39,488 bases of DNA, from contig SVSQ01000008.1 in assembly GCA_015064245.1 (NCBI GenBank), forward strand, positions 1 through 39,488. Reading direction: 5' to 3'. Positions 22,668 through 32,493 of this stretch are shown here, piece after piece. Position numbers and translations under genes: made by a program. Below the pieces are notes generated by a model. The model did not search any database and was not told the DNA's origin. It saw only the letters and a program-made list of their open reading frames with translations. Position 1 is the stretch's first letter. Every line of letters begins with the position of its first letter. Source of the stretch: Oscillospiraceae bacterium (GTDB lineage: Bacteria; Bacillota; Clostridia; Oscillospirales; CAG-272).

Positions 22668-24185
22668 CTATAGAAAGCGGATGATCTGGTCGTCGTCATC
22701 GTCCAGAATTCGCTTCATTGCAAGCTTTTCGCTGACCTTCTTTTTAGAAATAGCCGTAAAACCCAGTAACTGTATGGTTATCAGCGGCGTCATGGCTACC
22801 ATAGCTACGATACCGAAGGCGTCGGAAAGGATGTTACCGCTCACAGCCACGCAAGAGCCGATAGCGAAGGGCAAAATGAACGTGGATGTCAAGGGGCCTG
22901 ACGCAACTCCGCCGGAGTCGAAGGCGATAGCCGTGTATATCTTGGGAACGAAGAAGGAAAGTCCGAGCGAAATGAGATATCCGGGAACCAGATAGAACAT
23001 TATGGAAAATCCGAAGATTATTCTGATCACGGACAGACAGATGGAAAGCCCTACGCCGATGCTCAGAGCGAGCATCATAGACGTCTTTGATACGGTGCCG
23101 TTCGTTATATCCTCGACCTGCTTATTGAGTACGTGAACCGCAGGTTCGGCAAGAACGACTACAAGTCCCAGAACGAAGCCTACGATAATGATAGCGATGG
23201 GAGACGCCTTTGCCAGCTCCTGTCCCATCTTGAATCCGACAGGCATAAATCCGATGTGTACGGACGTAAGGAATATGATAAGTCCGACGTATGTGATCAC
23301 CGCGCCGATGGATATCTGGATCAGCTTTTTCTTCGGCAGCTTCAGGAATATGAAGTTGATTATGAAGAAGAAGGCTACAACCATTCCAAGAGCTATGGTG
23401 ACGTTCTTTGTAGTATCAAGGAGAGTGTGTCCCAGAGCCGCCCACATATTATCTGCAAACATATAATCGTCGATAGCGGGGGCGGTGATGTCACCGCTGT
23501 TTACTATGCTGAGAAGCAGAACGGCAAGTATAGGACCGACGGAGCACATCGCCACAAGACCGAAGCTGTTCTCGCTTGCGTTTCTTCCGCCGATGGTGGT
23601 CGCGATACCGACTCCGAGAGCCATTATGAATGGAACGGTGATCGGACCGGTGGTTACTCCTCCGGAGTCGAATGACAGGGGCAGGAGCTGGAATTTACCG
23701 GGATCGCTTGACACCAGCACTAAAGCCAGCGCGAACAGTACCATGTAAAAGTAGACCAGCATACTGCCAAGGTCTTTTTTAAGAACTATCTTCAGTATGG
23801 ACAGAACGAGGAATAAACCGACTCCCAGTCCTACGAAGACTATGATCAATTTACTTCCGACCTGGTCAGCCAGGACCGTAAGGTCGGGCTCTGCGATGGT
23901 GATCAGAACACCGAGAGCAAAGCAGATGATGAGCAGCAGCTTCAGATTTCTTGATTTAGTCAATCCGGAGCCTACGTGCTCACCCATAGGAGTCATAGCG
24001 ATGTCCGCGCCAAGTGTGAAAAAGCCGATACCCAGGATAAGGAATATTGCCGATAAGGTGAATACCAACAATTCTTTAAGGCTCAGGTTCACAAGAGGAG
24101 TGAAGTTCAGGATAATAACTATCAGCGTTACGGGCAGGACCGAAAACAACGCTTCTTTTACTTTGTCAAATAATAATCTGTTCAT
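22668..24185 (-). CDS. DUF1538 membrane protein, duplicated (UmpA-UmpB-like)
   Basis: A 505-aa polytopic membrane protein made of two similar halves. The first half has FFTLGADIAMTPMGEHVG and DSGGVTTGPITVPFIMALGV; the second has GFMPVGFKMGQELA and DSGGVASGPLTSTFILPFAI. The DSGGV(T/A)(T/S)GP repeats are the signature I associate with DUF1538. In some bacteria, DUF1538 proteins (UmpA/UmpB) have been reported as cation/proton antiporters, so ion transport is the best guess. The two PII-like genes directly downstream suggest nucleotide-dependent control. The last residues DDDDDQIIRFL form an acidic cytoplasmic tail that could contact a regulator. GGAG lies 5 nt before ATG 24185. Confidence 0.8.
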   Translation of the reverse strand: MNRLLFDKVKEALFSVLPVTLIVIILNFTPLVNLSLKELLVFTLSAIFLILGIGFFTLGADIAMTPMGEHVGSGLTKSRNLKLLLIICFALGVLITIAEPDLTVLADQVGSKLIIVFVGLGVGLFLVLSILKIVLKKDLGSMLVYFYMVLFALALVLVSSDPGKFQLLPLSFDSGGVTTGPITVPFIMALGVGIATTIGGRNASENSFGLVAMCSVGPILAVLLLSIVNSGDITAPAIDDYMFADNMWAALGHTLLDTTKNVTIALGMVVAFFFIINFIFLKLPKKKLIQISIGAVITYVGLIIFLTSVHIGFMPVGFKMGQELAKASPIAIIIVGFVLGLVVVLAEPAVHVLNKQVEDITNGTVSKTSMMLALSIGVGLSICLSVIRIIFGFSIMFYLVPGYLISLGLSFFVPKIYTAIAFDSGGVASGPLTSTFILPFAIGSCVAVSGNILSDAFGIVAMVAMTPLITIQLLGFTAISKKKVSEKLAMKRILDDDDDQIIRFL

Positions 24186-24253
24186 TTTTCTCCATTGTTA
24201 TATGCCGTCATACTTGTGAAACGCAGTTTGTTTTAAAATTACGGAAAGGAATA

Positions 24254-25666
24254 TCAGATCTCCTCGATCTTAATAAGATTTGTGTTACCCGAATGTCCCG
24301 TAGTGTTTCCGCCCGTGATGACTATTCTGTCATTTTTGTTCAGTCCCAGCTCAGCGGCGGCGATCTTTTTAGCAGTGTAGAAAAGAACGTCGGTGGAGGT
24401 GAAGGTCTCGCACATAGCGGGAATAACGCCCCAGGACATAGCCAGCTTTCTCCAGGTGTTTTCATTGGTGGTGAGACCGATGATCGGTACTGGGGAGCGG
24501 AATCTGGATACCATTCTTGCTGTCATTCCCGAAAGGGAGCAGGCGACGATAGCCTTGGCTTCGATGTCGATAGCCATACCGCAGGTGGAATGTGAGATAG
24601 CGTCGGTCATGTTCCGGATCTTGAAGTCTGCGTTGTAGAAACGATCCTTGTAATCGATATTCGCTTCGGTGGTCTCCGCGATCTTAGACATGGTAGCCAC
24701 TGCCTGAACGGGATATTTACCCGCCGCAGTCTCGCCCGAGAGCATTATCGCGCTGGTTCCGTCGTAGACTGCGTTTGCGATATCGGATATCTCAGCTCGC
24801 GTGGGACGAAGGTTGGTGATCATTGATTCAAGCATTTCCGTGGCGGTGATCACTCGCTTGCCAAGCATACGGCATTTTGTGATCAGCTTTTTCTGGATAG
24901 CGGGCAGATGCTCGAAGGGGATCTCAACTCCCATGTCTCCGCGGGCGACCATGATGCCGTCGCAATACTGGCAGATCTCTTCAATGTTGTCTACTCCGGA
25001 CTGATTTTCGATCTTCGCGATCAGCTCGATGCCCTCTGCGCCGATCTCAGCCATATAGCCTCGGACGTCCAGAAGGTCCTGCTTGCAGGAGACGAAGGAG
25101 CAGGCGATATAGTCGACGCCGTTCTGAACGCCGAATTTTATATCCTTTTTGTCCTGCTCGGAGAGGTAAGGCTGTTTCATCACCTTGCCGGGGAAGCTCA
25201 TGCTCTTGCGATCCGAAAGCACTCCGCCGCAAACCACCGTACATTCGATGTTTGCGCCCTCGATCTTATCGACGGAGAAGGACAAAAGACCGTTATTGAG
25301 AAGGATCTTGTCGCCTACCGAAAGCTCCTCGGGAAGCTTTGAATAGCTGACCGATACGCGCTCGTTGTTACCTATAACGTCTTCGGTGGTGAAGGTGAAG
25401 CGGTCGCCGTCGGAGAGCTGTATCTTGCCGTTTTCGAAGGTCTTTATACGGTATTCGGGACCTTTTGTGTCCAGCAGTATAGCGATAGGAAGCTGAAGCT
25501 CCTCGCGGACTTCCTTTACGATATCTATTCTCTGCTGGTGGTATTCATGAGTATTGTGTGAAAAGTTAAGTCTTGCCACGTTCATTCCCGCCTTGCAAAG
25601 ACCTATGACCACCTCTTTGGTCTCGCTGGCAGGACCGAGCGTGCAAACGATTTTGGTTTTACGCAT
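24254..25666 (-). CDS. pyk: Pyruvate kinase
   Basis: A 470-aa glycolytic enzyme that turns phosphoenolpyruvate and ADP into pyruvate and ATP. Motifs: KIVCTLGPAS, MNVARLNFSHNT, LLDTKGPEYRI, GIMVARGDMGVEIPFE and ITATEMLESM (typical sequence ATQMLESM), then the C-terminal alpha/beta domain ending VITGGNTTGHSGNTNLIKI. Length is that of the simple form, without the extra PEP-utiliser-like domain found in Bacillus. GAGGT lies 5 nt before ATG 25666. The nearest upstream gene on the strand ends at 25770, beyond an inverted repeat, so it probably has its own transcript. Confidence 0.95.
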   Translation of the reverse strand: MRKTKIVCTLGPASETKEVVIGLCKAGMNVARLNFSHNTHEYHQQRIDIVKEVREELQLPIAILLDTKGPEYRIKTFENGKIQLSDGDRFTFTTEDVIGNNERVSVSYSKLPEELSVGDKILLNNGLLSFSVDKIEGANIECTVVCGGVLSDRKSMSFPGKVMKQPYLSEQDKKDIKFGVQNGVDYIACSFVSCKQDLLDVRGYMAEIGAEGIELIAKIENQSGVDNIEEICQYCDGIMVARGDMGVEIPFEHLPAIQKKLITKCRMLGKRVITATEMLESMITNLRPTRAEISDIANAVYDGTSAIMLSGETAAGKYPVQAVATMSKIAETTEANIDYKDRFYNADFKIRNMTDAISHSTCGMAIDIEAKAIVACSLSGMTARMVSRFRSPVPIIGLTTNENTWRKLAMSWGVIPAMCETFTSTDVLFYTAKKIAAAELGLNKNDRIVITGGNTTGHSGNTNLIKIEEI

Positions 25667-25717
25667 TATTGACCTCTGTATTTAAGTTATATTTATCGGT
25701 GCTTGCTGAAGATAATT

Positions 25718-25764
25718 TGCCCCGTTTTTCAGAGTTATATAAGGCTTTTCTAAAAAACGGGGCA
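25718..25764. repeat. Inverted repeat between AEC transporter gene and pyk
   Basis: TGCCCCGTTTTT (25718-25729) and AAAAACGGGGCA (25753-25764) are perfect 12-bp arms around a 23-nt loop. It lies just after the last gene of the rhamnose operon on the minus strand and before pyk. It probably stops or stabilises the operon's 3' end, though the T-run falls inside the stem rather than after it, so a classical terminator is not certain. Confidence 0.6.
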
Positions 25765-25769
25765 GGATA

Positions 25770-26726
25770 TTAAAGCATTCCAAGAGTTTTCAGAACGTAG
25801 ATGCCGATAAACATGGTTATCGAGCAGAGCGCTGTGCTGAGCAGAAGTATCTGACCTGCCATTTCGTGATCGCTATCCATATTCTTCGCCATTATGTAGC
25901 TGGAAACTGCGGTTGGACCGCCAAAGAGGATCAGTATCGCTCCGAGCTCAACGCCTCTGAAGCCGATCAGCGCTCCCGCAGTAACGAGAATGAGAGGGAA
26001 GACGATGACCTTCGTCAGCGCCGCCGAGAGAGCCAGACCGATCTTACCCTTAGACTTGTAGCTTCCCATATTCGCGCCAAGGCATATCATAGCGATAGGC
26101 GTCGTGACGCCGCCGACGTAGTTGATCGTAGCGGTAGCGAATGAAGGGAGGGAAAGAGACGTAAGCATAAACGGCAGACCGAGAACTATACCGATGATAA
26201 GCGGGTTCGTTATGATACCCTTTACCGCTTTTTTGGTTATCTGCGCGGGAGTGAGCTTCTTTTCCGAGGGGGCGAAGATGCTGAGGATGGTTACTGCGAA
26301 GATGTTGAAAAGCGGGATAGAGAAGGGCATTATGGAGCTGACTACCGCGCCGCCGTTCGCGGGGTGGAGTCTCTGCGCCAAAGGAAGCCCGAAAATAGCG
26401 AAGTTGGAACGGAACGCTCCGTGTATGAACGCGCCTCTCTGCTGGTCGCCCTTTACGAACAGCGGAATGATGAGACAGGGCAGAACGAAGGTGAATACCA
26501 CTCCGATGAGGCAGAACAGTATCAGCTTCGGATTGAAGGTCTCGGACACGTCCGCGTTATAGACGTTCATAAAAAGACTGCAGGGGAGCGCGGCGCGGAA
26601 AACGAACTTTTCCGCCTGAGCGTAAAATGTATCGGGCAGAAGCTTTATCTTCTGAAGGAATACGCCGATCAGCACCAGCAGAAGCAGCGGCGCTACGGTG
26701 TTGAATGAAAAAAGTAATTCTTCCAT
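25770..26726 (-). CDS. AEC-family (auxin efflux carrier-like) transporter
   Basis: A 318-aa membrane transporter with about ten hydrophobic helices. It begins VAPLLLLVLIGVFLQKIKLL and has FRAALPCSLFMNVYNAD, FRSNFAIFGLPLAQRL and a repeat-like C-terminal half (MICLGANMGSYKSKGKIG, GGPTAVSSYIMAKNM), all typical of AEC carriers. Such proteins export or import small organic acids. It follows rhaA after 15 nt on the same strand and is probably the last gene of the rhamnose operon, where it might move rhamnose or a fermentation product such as lactaldehyde or a diol. The substrate is inference only. Confidence 0.85.
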   Translation of the reverse strand: MEELLFSFNTVAPLLLLVLIGVFLQKIKLLPDTFYAQAEKFVFRAALPCSLFMNVYNADVSETFNPKLILFCLIGVVFTFVLPCLIIPLFVKGDQQRGAFIHGAFRSNFAIFGLPLAQRLHPANGGAVVSSIMPFSIPLFNIFAVTILSIFAPSEKKLTPAQITKKAVKGIITNPLIIGIVLGLPFMLTSLSLPSFATATINYVGGVTTPIAMICLGANMGSYKSKGKIGLALSAALTKVIVFPLILVTAGALIGFRGVELGAILILFGGPTAVSSYIMAKNMDSDHEMAGQILLLSTALCSITMFIGIYVLKTLGML

Positions 26727-26741
26727 CTTTTTGTACGCGTC

Positions 26742-27995
26742 TTATCTCTTGGAAAGAACGTCCTTTTCGTACTGCTTGACCTCGCTGAGCCAGGAAGCGC
26801 GCGTGGGAACTCCTTCCATCTCGCAGTACATATCCCAAACAGCCGCGAAGGGCAGAGTCTTGATCTCTTCCATAAGAGCGAGACGGGAGGTGTAGTCACC
26901 CTCAAGCTCCAGCTTGCGGAGAGTTTCGGAGGGCTCGAGAGCCGCGAAGAGCAGAGCCTTCTGCATAGAACGGGTACCGATCGTCCAAGCGGCGATTCTG
27001 TTGATAGAGCCGTCGAAGAAGTCCAGACCGATGTGAACTCTGTCGGTAAATCCGCCGCGCAGGATCTCGCAAGCGATAGCGCGGAGCTCGTCGTCGTAGA
27101 TTACGACGTGGTCGGAGTCCCAACGAACGGGACGGGAAACGTGGAGCAGGATCTCGTTGAGGAAGAGAAGGGTAGAGGAGATCTTGTCTGAAACCACCTC
27201 GGTAGGATGGAAGTGACCTGTATCAAGTGTAAGGAGCTTGTTGTTCTTTGCGGCGTAGCCCATGCAGAATTCACCGGATCCGATCGTACAGCTCTCTGCG
27301 CCGATACCGAATACTTTACTTTCAATTGCGTCCTTATTGAACTTTTCGTCGATCTGCTCCTTGAAGATCTCGTCGTAAGCCTCTTTCATGCGGAGACGCG
27401 TACCGTAACGGTCTGCGGGAATGTCCTTGTATCCGTCGGGCATCCAGAAGTTTGTGATGACCGTATTTCCAAGCTTTTCGCCTATGTAAGCGGCAACCTT
27501 TCTGGAACCTTTACAATGCTCGATCCAGAAATCGCGGACAGCTTTATCGGGATGGCTGATGGTGAGACCGTCGTCACTCATGGGATGTGAGAAGCATGAG
27601 GGGTTGTAGTCGATGCCCAGATCTCTTTCCTTAGCCCAATCGATCCAGGAATCGAAGTGCTTGGGAGCGATCTTCTCGCGGCTTACCTTTTCGCCGTCGG
27701 AATCAAGATAGAAGGAGTGAAGGTTGATCCTCTTCTTACCGGGAATGAGAGACGCAGCCTTGTCGAAGTCAGCGCGGAGCTGAGCAAGGTTTGTTGCCTT
27801 TCCGGGATAGTTACCCGTTACCTGGATACCGCCAGTCAGGTCTCCGTCGGGATTTTCGAATCCGTGGACGTCGTCGCCCTGCCAGCAGTGCATGGATACG
27901 GGGATCTTAGATACGAGCTTGATAGCGGCGTCGGTGTCAACGCCAAGCTCTGCGTAAATGGCTTTTGCAGCCTCGTAACGGTTTTTTGTGCTCAT
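26742..27995 (-). CDS. rhaA: L-rhamnose isomerase
   Basis: A 417-aa cytoplasmic enzyme that interconverts L-rhamnose and L-rhamnulose, the first step of the rhamnose pathway. Signatures: [63 protein letters not shown] and [13 protein letters not shown], which hold the metal- and sugar-binding His, Asp and Glu residues of the family. Length is normal (about 415-420 aa). It lies 26 nt after the DUF4062-Nudix fusion gene and 15 nt before the AEC transporter gene in the same operon; its ribosome binding site is AGAAAGG. It works with RhaB from the same operon. No rhamnulose-1-phosphate aldolase is present here. Confidence 0.95.
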   Translation of the reverse strand: MSTKNRYEAAKAIYAELGVDTDAAIKLVSKIPVSMHCWQGDDVHGFENPDGDLTGGIQVTGNYPGKATNLAQLRADFDKAASLIPGKKRINLHSFYLDSDGEKVSREKIAPKHFDSWIDWAKERDLGIDYNPSCFSHPMSDDGLTISHPDKAVRDFWIEHCKGSRKVAAYIGEKLGNTVITNFWMPDGYKDIPADRYGTRLRMKEAYDEIFKEQIDEKFNKDAIESKVFGIGAESCTIGSGEFCMGYAAKNNKLLTLDTGHFHPTEVVSDKISSTLLFLNEILLHVSRPVRWDSDHVVIYDDELRAIACEILRGGFTDRVHIGLDFFDGSINRIAAWTIGTRSMQKALLFAALEPSETLRKLELEGDYTSRLALMEEIKTLPFAAVWDMYCEMEGVPTRASWLSEVKQYEKDVLSKR

Positions 27996-28021
27996 TTTGT
28001 TATCTGCCTTTCTATATTTGT

Positions 28022-30022
28022 TTATTTTTGTTTTGTATCGGAGACGCGTTTATCGTCATATATTCTTTTGTATATCGACAAATTATCATCGTCGCTATGG
28101 GGATCGAAGGGAAGGTCGAGAGTAGTCAGAAGATTATCCGTGAGATGACGGATCTTATTCTCAGCCAGCGCCTCTTTGAGATCTCTGAAGCCGCTGACCT
28201 TTCTTCCGCGGTAAAATGCAGGATTTAATAAAAGCTCATCCAGCTCGCACCATACGAAATAGTTCAGATTTTTTGCCAGACTGTTATCGATGACGTGGGA
28301 TGCCGAGATTTTTGATTCCGTAGTTTTGTTGATGGCGGAAATGATATTGCAGATATCTGCGGTGTCAGATCTGTTGTTTGGCAAAAGCACGGACATCTTG
28401 ATGTTGTAGTTTCTTAGAATGGGATCGTTATCCACGCTTCCCGCGCTGAAGTGATAAGCCGAGTATTCGGTGATAAATACGTAATCAAAATAACGTCTCA
28501 TAGCAGGAAAACGTTTGTTCATAACTTTGGCGATCATATCGTTCTCGCTGTCGGTCGAGACGTTTTCAAGACCAGAGCCTACGAACTGATACTTATTCGC
28601 GAAAAAGTCCCAGCGGAGCAAGATATACTTCTTCTGACCGTACTTTCCGAATATGAGCGTGTCGCAAACGTTTCTGACGCTGTGGTCTATTCTCGTGTCG
28701 CAGGACAGATGGGTTACGAGCTTTTGGTTTGAGCAAAAAGCCTTTGCGCGTATTTCACTAAGCTCGTCGATCGCATCGGCGGAAAGCTTTATACTTTTGT
28801 TCGGCAGGATACTACCGTCGTTTCTGAACAGCTTTTCTCCGTCCGCGATCATCGCTGTGAACTCTTTAAGCAGCGTTTTTCCGTAGGTTGGGGATTCCAG
28901 TTTCAGTTCGTTATTTACGTTTACTATACCGAGGAAGGCGAGCATAGCGTAAACGGAGTTCAGATCGTGTTCGGAGACCTTCACGACCTCGTGAGGAAGA
29001 CCGGAATCGGAGGAATCGTCCATACTGTCGAGTATTACCTTCAGCGGACGGTTCAGATATAACTCAAGCCAGACGGCTTTAAGCATCTGTCTGTTCATCT
29101 GAAATAACCGTTTACCGCCAAATTCACAGCAGTTCAGCGATACCCACTCGTAGCCCTTGCTCTCTTTATTCAGTTTGGGCTTGAACTTTTTGTCTGCCTT
29201 GTAAATGAACAAGGTCATATTTAGGACGCTTCCGGGGTGAGATTCGGAGTCATCGATAAAGGTCTTTACTTTTATCAGAGCTTCGGGCTTTTTAATGGCG
29301 TAGGATATTTCTTCCTTTACCTCTCTTACAGCTGTTTGCTCGGGCGTTTCATCCGCTTCGCTTTTGCCGCCGGGGAGTTGCCACGTTCCTGCTCCGTGCT
29401 GAGAATCGTCGGAGCGCTGAAGCAGAAGAACGCTTGAATCGCATACGAATGCTACCGAAGCGGCGTTGTTTACCTTGATATTCGTCGCTTTTCTTTTTTG
29501 TTCCTCGAGTCTTTCAATATGCTTTCCGAGAGCGTCGCACAGGTGCTGGCGGACCTTGATCTCAAAATCGATTGAGTCCTTTACGTCGCAGAACATTGCT
29601 CCGTCTCCGTCCTTGCTTCCCATCTTGATCTTCAGATCCGTGATGTCCTGACCTGCGTTTTCACTGCTGAAAAAGTAAGCCATGATTTCAAGGTCTTCGT
29701 TTTTCAGCTTTTTAAGACGGGCTCTTTCGTATTCCTCTACCGTGCCGGAGATGGTCCTGTTGGTTGGAGTTCCTACTCTGTCCCTGAACATACAGACGAA
29801 AACGTCGTAATCTCCGCGAAGCTGACTGTTGACCACCGCCTGAGCGTCCTCGTTCAGTCCCGGGCGGGTGTTGTTTTCCCAGCATATAAGCTGAAGCTCA
29901 GCGTTCTGAGCCGCGGCTTCGTTTTTGTTGATGCTGTCTATGACGTCACGGAACAGCGCCCGTTCCTTTTCAAGATCCATAGGAGACGCCAAAAATATTT
30001 TTAATGTAACTTTATTTTCCAT
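28022..30022 (-). CDS. DUF4062-Nudix-Nudix-like fusion protein of unknown function
   Basis: A 666-aa cytoplasmic protein of unusual build. Residues 1-120 resemble DUF4062, a Rossmann/TIR-like domain: [34 protein letters not shown] and TVEEYERA. Residues about 185-305 are a Nudix hydrolase with box G219x5E225x7REVKEEISY (Gly of the EEXGU element is Ser240). Residues about 440-605 look like a second, degenerate Nudix domain ([31 protein letters not shown]) without a complete box. Middle residues 345-430 may be a winged helix. It lies within the rhamnose operon, 21 nt after rhaB and 26 nt before rhaA; its own ribosome binding site is weak. Nudix enzymes cut nucleoside diphosphate derivatives. 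Function is not assigned. Confidence 0.75.
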   Translation of the reverse strand: MENKVTLKIFLASPMDLEKERALFRDVIDSINKNEAAAQNAELQLICWENNTRPGLNEDAQAVVNSQLRGDYDVFVCMFRDRVGTPTNRTISGTVEEYERARLKKLKNEDLEIMAYFFSSENAGQDITDLKIKMGSKDGDGAMFCDVKDSIDFEIKVRQHLCDALGKHIERLEEQKRKATNIKVNNAASVAFVCDSSVLLLQRSDDSQHGAGTWQLPGGKSEADETPEQTAVREVKEEISYAIKKPEALIKVKTFIDDSESHPGSVLNMTLFIYKADKKFKPKLNKESKGYEWVSLNCCEFGGKRLFQMNRQMLKAVWLELYLNRPLKVILDSMDDSSDSGLPHEVVKVSEHDLNSVYAMLAFLGIVNVNNELKLESPTYGKTLLKEFTAMIADGEKLFRNDGSILPNKSIKLSADAIDELSEIRAKAFCSNQKLVTHLSCDTRIDHSVRNVCDTLIFGKYGQKKYILLRWDFFANKYQFVGSGLENVSTDSENDMIAKVMNKRFPAMRRYFDYVFITEYSAYHFSAGSVDNDPILRNYNIKMSVLLPNNRSDTADICNIISAINKTTESKISASHVIDNSLAKNLNYFVWCELDELLLNPAFYRGRKVSGFRDLKEALAENKIRHLTDNLLTTLDLPFDPHSDDDNLSIYKRIYDDKRVSDTKQK

Positions 30023-30043
30023 GTTTTTAAACTTCGAAAAACT

Positions 30044-31513
30044 TTAAGAAAGCTTTTTGAATTTTTCGTAGCCCTCGTCCCAGATAGCCTTTGCGGAAAG
30101 ATCGGGCTCGTAGGTTTCGACGTCAAAGGAGTCGCGGATAACCTGTCTTGCCTCGGAAAGATCCTTGATCTCGCCGCAAGCGATAGCCTGGGAAGCAATG
30201 TTTCCGATAGCGGTAGCCTCGCTGGGGCCTGCAGTTACGGGAATACCGCAAGCGTCTGCGGTGTACTTGCAGAGAAGCGTCTCTTTAGAGCCGCCGCCGA
30301 TCACGTTGATAGCGGGAGTCTTCTTGCCGGAGATGTCTTCGATCCTTTCCAGCGTCTCTCTGTAGCAGAGAGCAAGGCTGTCGAATACGCAGCGAACGAA
30401 CTGTCCCTTGGTCTCGGGAACGGGCTGTCCTGTGCGCTTGCAGTAGTCCGCGATACGCCCCGTCATATTTCCGGGGGGAGTGAAGATAACGTCGTTGGGA
30501 TTGATGATAGAGCGCATAGGCTCGCTCTTTGCGCCCATTTCCGCAAGATCGTCGTAGGAGGTCTTGAAGCCGTCCTGACGGGCGAAGTCTCTGCGGCACT
30601 CAGTGTGTATCCAGAGTCCCATGATGTTCTTGAGGAAGCAGATCTTGTTCTCGGCTCCGCCCTCGTTGGTGATGGAATACTTGAGAGACTTTTCGTTTAT
30701 AACGGGAGCAGGAAGCTCTGTTCCCATAAGGGACCAGGTGCCTGAGCTTATGTAAACGAAATCGTCTGTCTTGGCAGGGCAAGCCATGATAGCGGAAGCG
30801 GTGTCGTGGGATGCGACGGTAACGACGTCCGCGTCGATATCGCCCACCTCTTCCTTGACCTTGGGCAGAAGCTTTCCGACAATGGTTCCCGGCTGAACGA
30901 TCTCGCCGAAGATATGAGAGGGGATACCGTGCTTTTCGATAACGTCGTACGCCCATTTGCCCGTTTTGGCGTCGATGAGAGCGCCCGTGGTGGCGTTGGT
31001 GTACTCGTTATACATTTTTCCCGTGAGGAAATAGTTGAGCAGGTCGGGGATCATGAGCATTCTGCTCGCGCTGTCGAGAAGCTTGGGGTTTGAACGCATA
31101 TCAGCCAGAAGCTGATATATGGTGTTGAAATTCATGAACTGGATTCCCGTAACTCCGTACAGCTCTTCCTTCTTCATAAACTTCTCGGCGTATTCCATAA
31201 TATCGTCGGTTCTCGCGTCGCGGTAGTTCACGGGGGAAGCTACCATGCGTCCGTCGGGACCGATAAGCCCGTAGTCAACGCCCCAGGTATCGATACCGAT
31301 GCTTCTGATATCCTTACCAGCCAGCTTTATTGATGTTTTTATGTTTTCGTAAATATCCGCGATGTTCCACTGAAGCGTTCCCGCAAGATAGGACGAAGTA
31401 TCGTCGAAGCGATGGTTCTCTTCAAGAGAGAGCTTTTTTCCGTCGAAAGAGCCGATTATGCCTCTTCCGCTGGTAGCGCCCAGGTCTATCGCCAGCATTT
31501 TAAGATCTGACAT
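30044..31513 (-). CDS. rhaB: Rhamnulokinase
   Basis: A 489-aa sugar kinase of the FGGY family that phosphorylates L-rhamnulose with ATP. The first phosphate-binding motif is MLAIDLGATSGRGIIG. Then come SIGIDTWGVDYGLIG, PVNYRDARTDDIMEYA and the substrate segment GIQFMNFNTIYQLLAD, and in the ATP domain ASHDTASA, YISSGTWSLMGTEL and NVIGGGSKETLLCKYTADA. These match RhaB in order and spacing. The gene lies 45 nt downstream of the TIM-barrel isomerase gene and 21 nt upstream of the DUF4062-Nudix gene, all on the minus strand. Confidence 0.93.
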   Translation of the reverse strand: MSDLKMLAIDLGATSGRGIIGSFDGKKLSLEENHRFDDTSSYLAGTLQWNIADIYENIKTSIKLAGKDIRSIGIDTWGVDYGLIGPDGRMVASPVNYRDARTDDIMEYAEKFMKKEELYGVTGIQFMNFNTIYQLLADMRSNPKLLDSASRMLMIPDLLNYFLTGKMYNEYTNATTGALIDAKTGKWAYDVIEKHGIPSHIFGEIVQPGTIVGKLLPKVKEEVGDIDADVVTVASHDTASAIMACPAKTDDFVYISSGTWSLMGTELPAPVINEKSLKYSITNEGGAENKICFLKNIMGLWIHTECRRDFARQDGFKTSYDDLAEMGAKSEPMRSIINPNDVIFTPPGNMTGRIADYCKRTGQPVPETKGQFVRCVFDSLALCYRETLERIEDISGKKTPAINVIGGGSKETLLCKYTADACGIPVTAGPSEATAIGNIASQAIACGEIKDLSEARQVIRDSFDVETYEPDLSAKAIWDEGYEKFKKLS

Positions 31514-31558
31514 AGTATTTTTTCCTTTACTGATGTATTTTTTGGAATGTTATTACTC

Positions 31559-32413
31559 TTACAGAGACGCGATAACGCCCTTGAGCGCGTTTGTAGCCGC
31601 GTTGAAAGCAGCCTCGCTTGTGGGATACTGGTCAACGATCTCGGTGGTGCTTCCGCTCTCCTCGAGGTTTGCGAGACCTGCGAAGACTCTGAGGTGGGGC
31701 TCAAGGGTGAGAACGATAGTCTCGTCTCTCTTATTGAGCTCTCTGAGGATCTCGGGGATCATGCCGATTCCCTTGCCTGCGGGAGCGATGGTCTTGTCGG
31801 GACGGCAATCCTTGATGTGCATATAGTAGATGTAATCCTTAAGCTGCTCGAAGGCGTCGGGATATGTAGTAACGTCAGCCTGAACGAAGTTAGCGGGGTC
31901 GAAGATGCACTTATATCCGCCGTTGAAGGTCTTCATGATGTCGAGGCAGCCCTCAACCTTTTCTCCGTAGATACCCTTTTCGTTCTCATGGCAGAGGATA
32001 ACGCCGTAGGGCTTGGATGTTTCAAGCATCTTGTTCATGTTATCCATTACCTGCTCTCTGTACTGAGCGATGTTCTTCGTATCGGGTACGTAGAATGAGA
32101 AGACTCTGATGCGGGGAGTTTCGAAGATGTTAGCAAGCTCGCAAACGTGCTTTACCTCGTCCATGTGCTTATTTATGTCATCTGTGAGCTTCTTCTTTCC
32201 GAGAGGAGATCCGACGGACCATACCTTGAGTCCGTTTGCGTCAAGCATTTTCTTTGCTTCCTTTGCTTCGTCGACGGTGAGCTTTGCGACGTTGGTTCCG
32301 TTTACGCCTCTGATCTCGGTGTACTTGATGCCGTTTGCAAGCATACCCTCGATCTGCTTTGTGAAGTCCTGTGAGTATTCGTCTGTGAATGCGCTGAGTT
32401 CGAATTTAGCCAT
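31559..32413 (-). CDS. TIM-barrel sugar isomerase/epimerase family protein
   Basis: A 284-aa protein of the xylose-isomerase-like TIM-barrel family. It has FELSAFTDEYSQDFTKQIEG, YTEIRGVNGTNV, KVWSVGSPLGK, RIRVFSFYV, VILCHENEKGIYG, CIFDPANFVQADV, YYMHIKDC and IVLTLEPHLRVF. The His, Glu and Asp residues at strand ends probably bind a divalent metal. Members isomerise or epimerise sugars, sugar phosphates or keto acids. As the first gene of the rhamnose operon, it could act on rhamnose, rhamnulose or a related sugar from the same glycan. GAAAGGAAA lies before ATG 32413. The exact reaction is unknown. Confidence 0.85.
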   Translation of the reverse strand: MAKFELSAFTDEYSQDFTKQIEGMLANGIKYTEIRGVNGTNVAKLTVDEAKEAKKMLDANGLKVWSVGSPLGKKKLTDDINKHMDEVKHVCELANIFETPRIRVFSFYVPDTKNIAQYREQVMDNMNKMLETSKPYGVILCHENEKGIYGEKVEGCLDIMKTFNGGYKCIFDPANFVQADVTTYPDAFEQLKDYIYYMHIKDCRPDKTIAPAGKGIGMIPEILRELNKRDETIVLTLEPHLRVFAGLANLEESGSTTEIVDQYPTSEAAFNAATNALKGVIASL

Positions 32414-32433
32414 GGTTATATTTCCTTTCGTTG

Positions 32434-32455
32434 ATCCCCGAAAGTTGCAGGGGAT
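32434..32455. promoter_or_regulatory. Short hairpin in the leader of the rhamnose operon
   Basis: A 6-bp stem (ATCCCC/GGGGAT) with a 10-nt loop lies just upstream of the ribosome binding site of the first rhamnose-operon gene. On the plus strand it is followed by a T-run, so it could also stop antisense transcripts. Confidence 0.4.
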
Positions 32456-32493
32456 TTTTTTATTTTAATTTTTTTAGTTTTTAATTTGATTAT

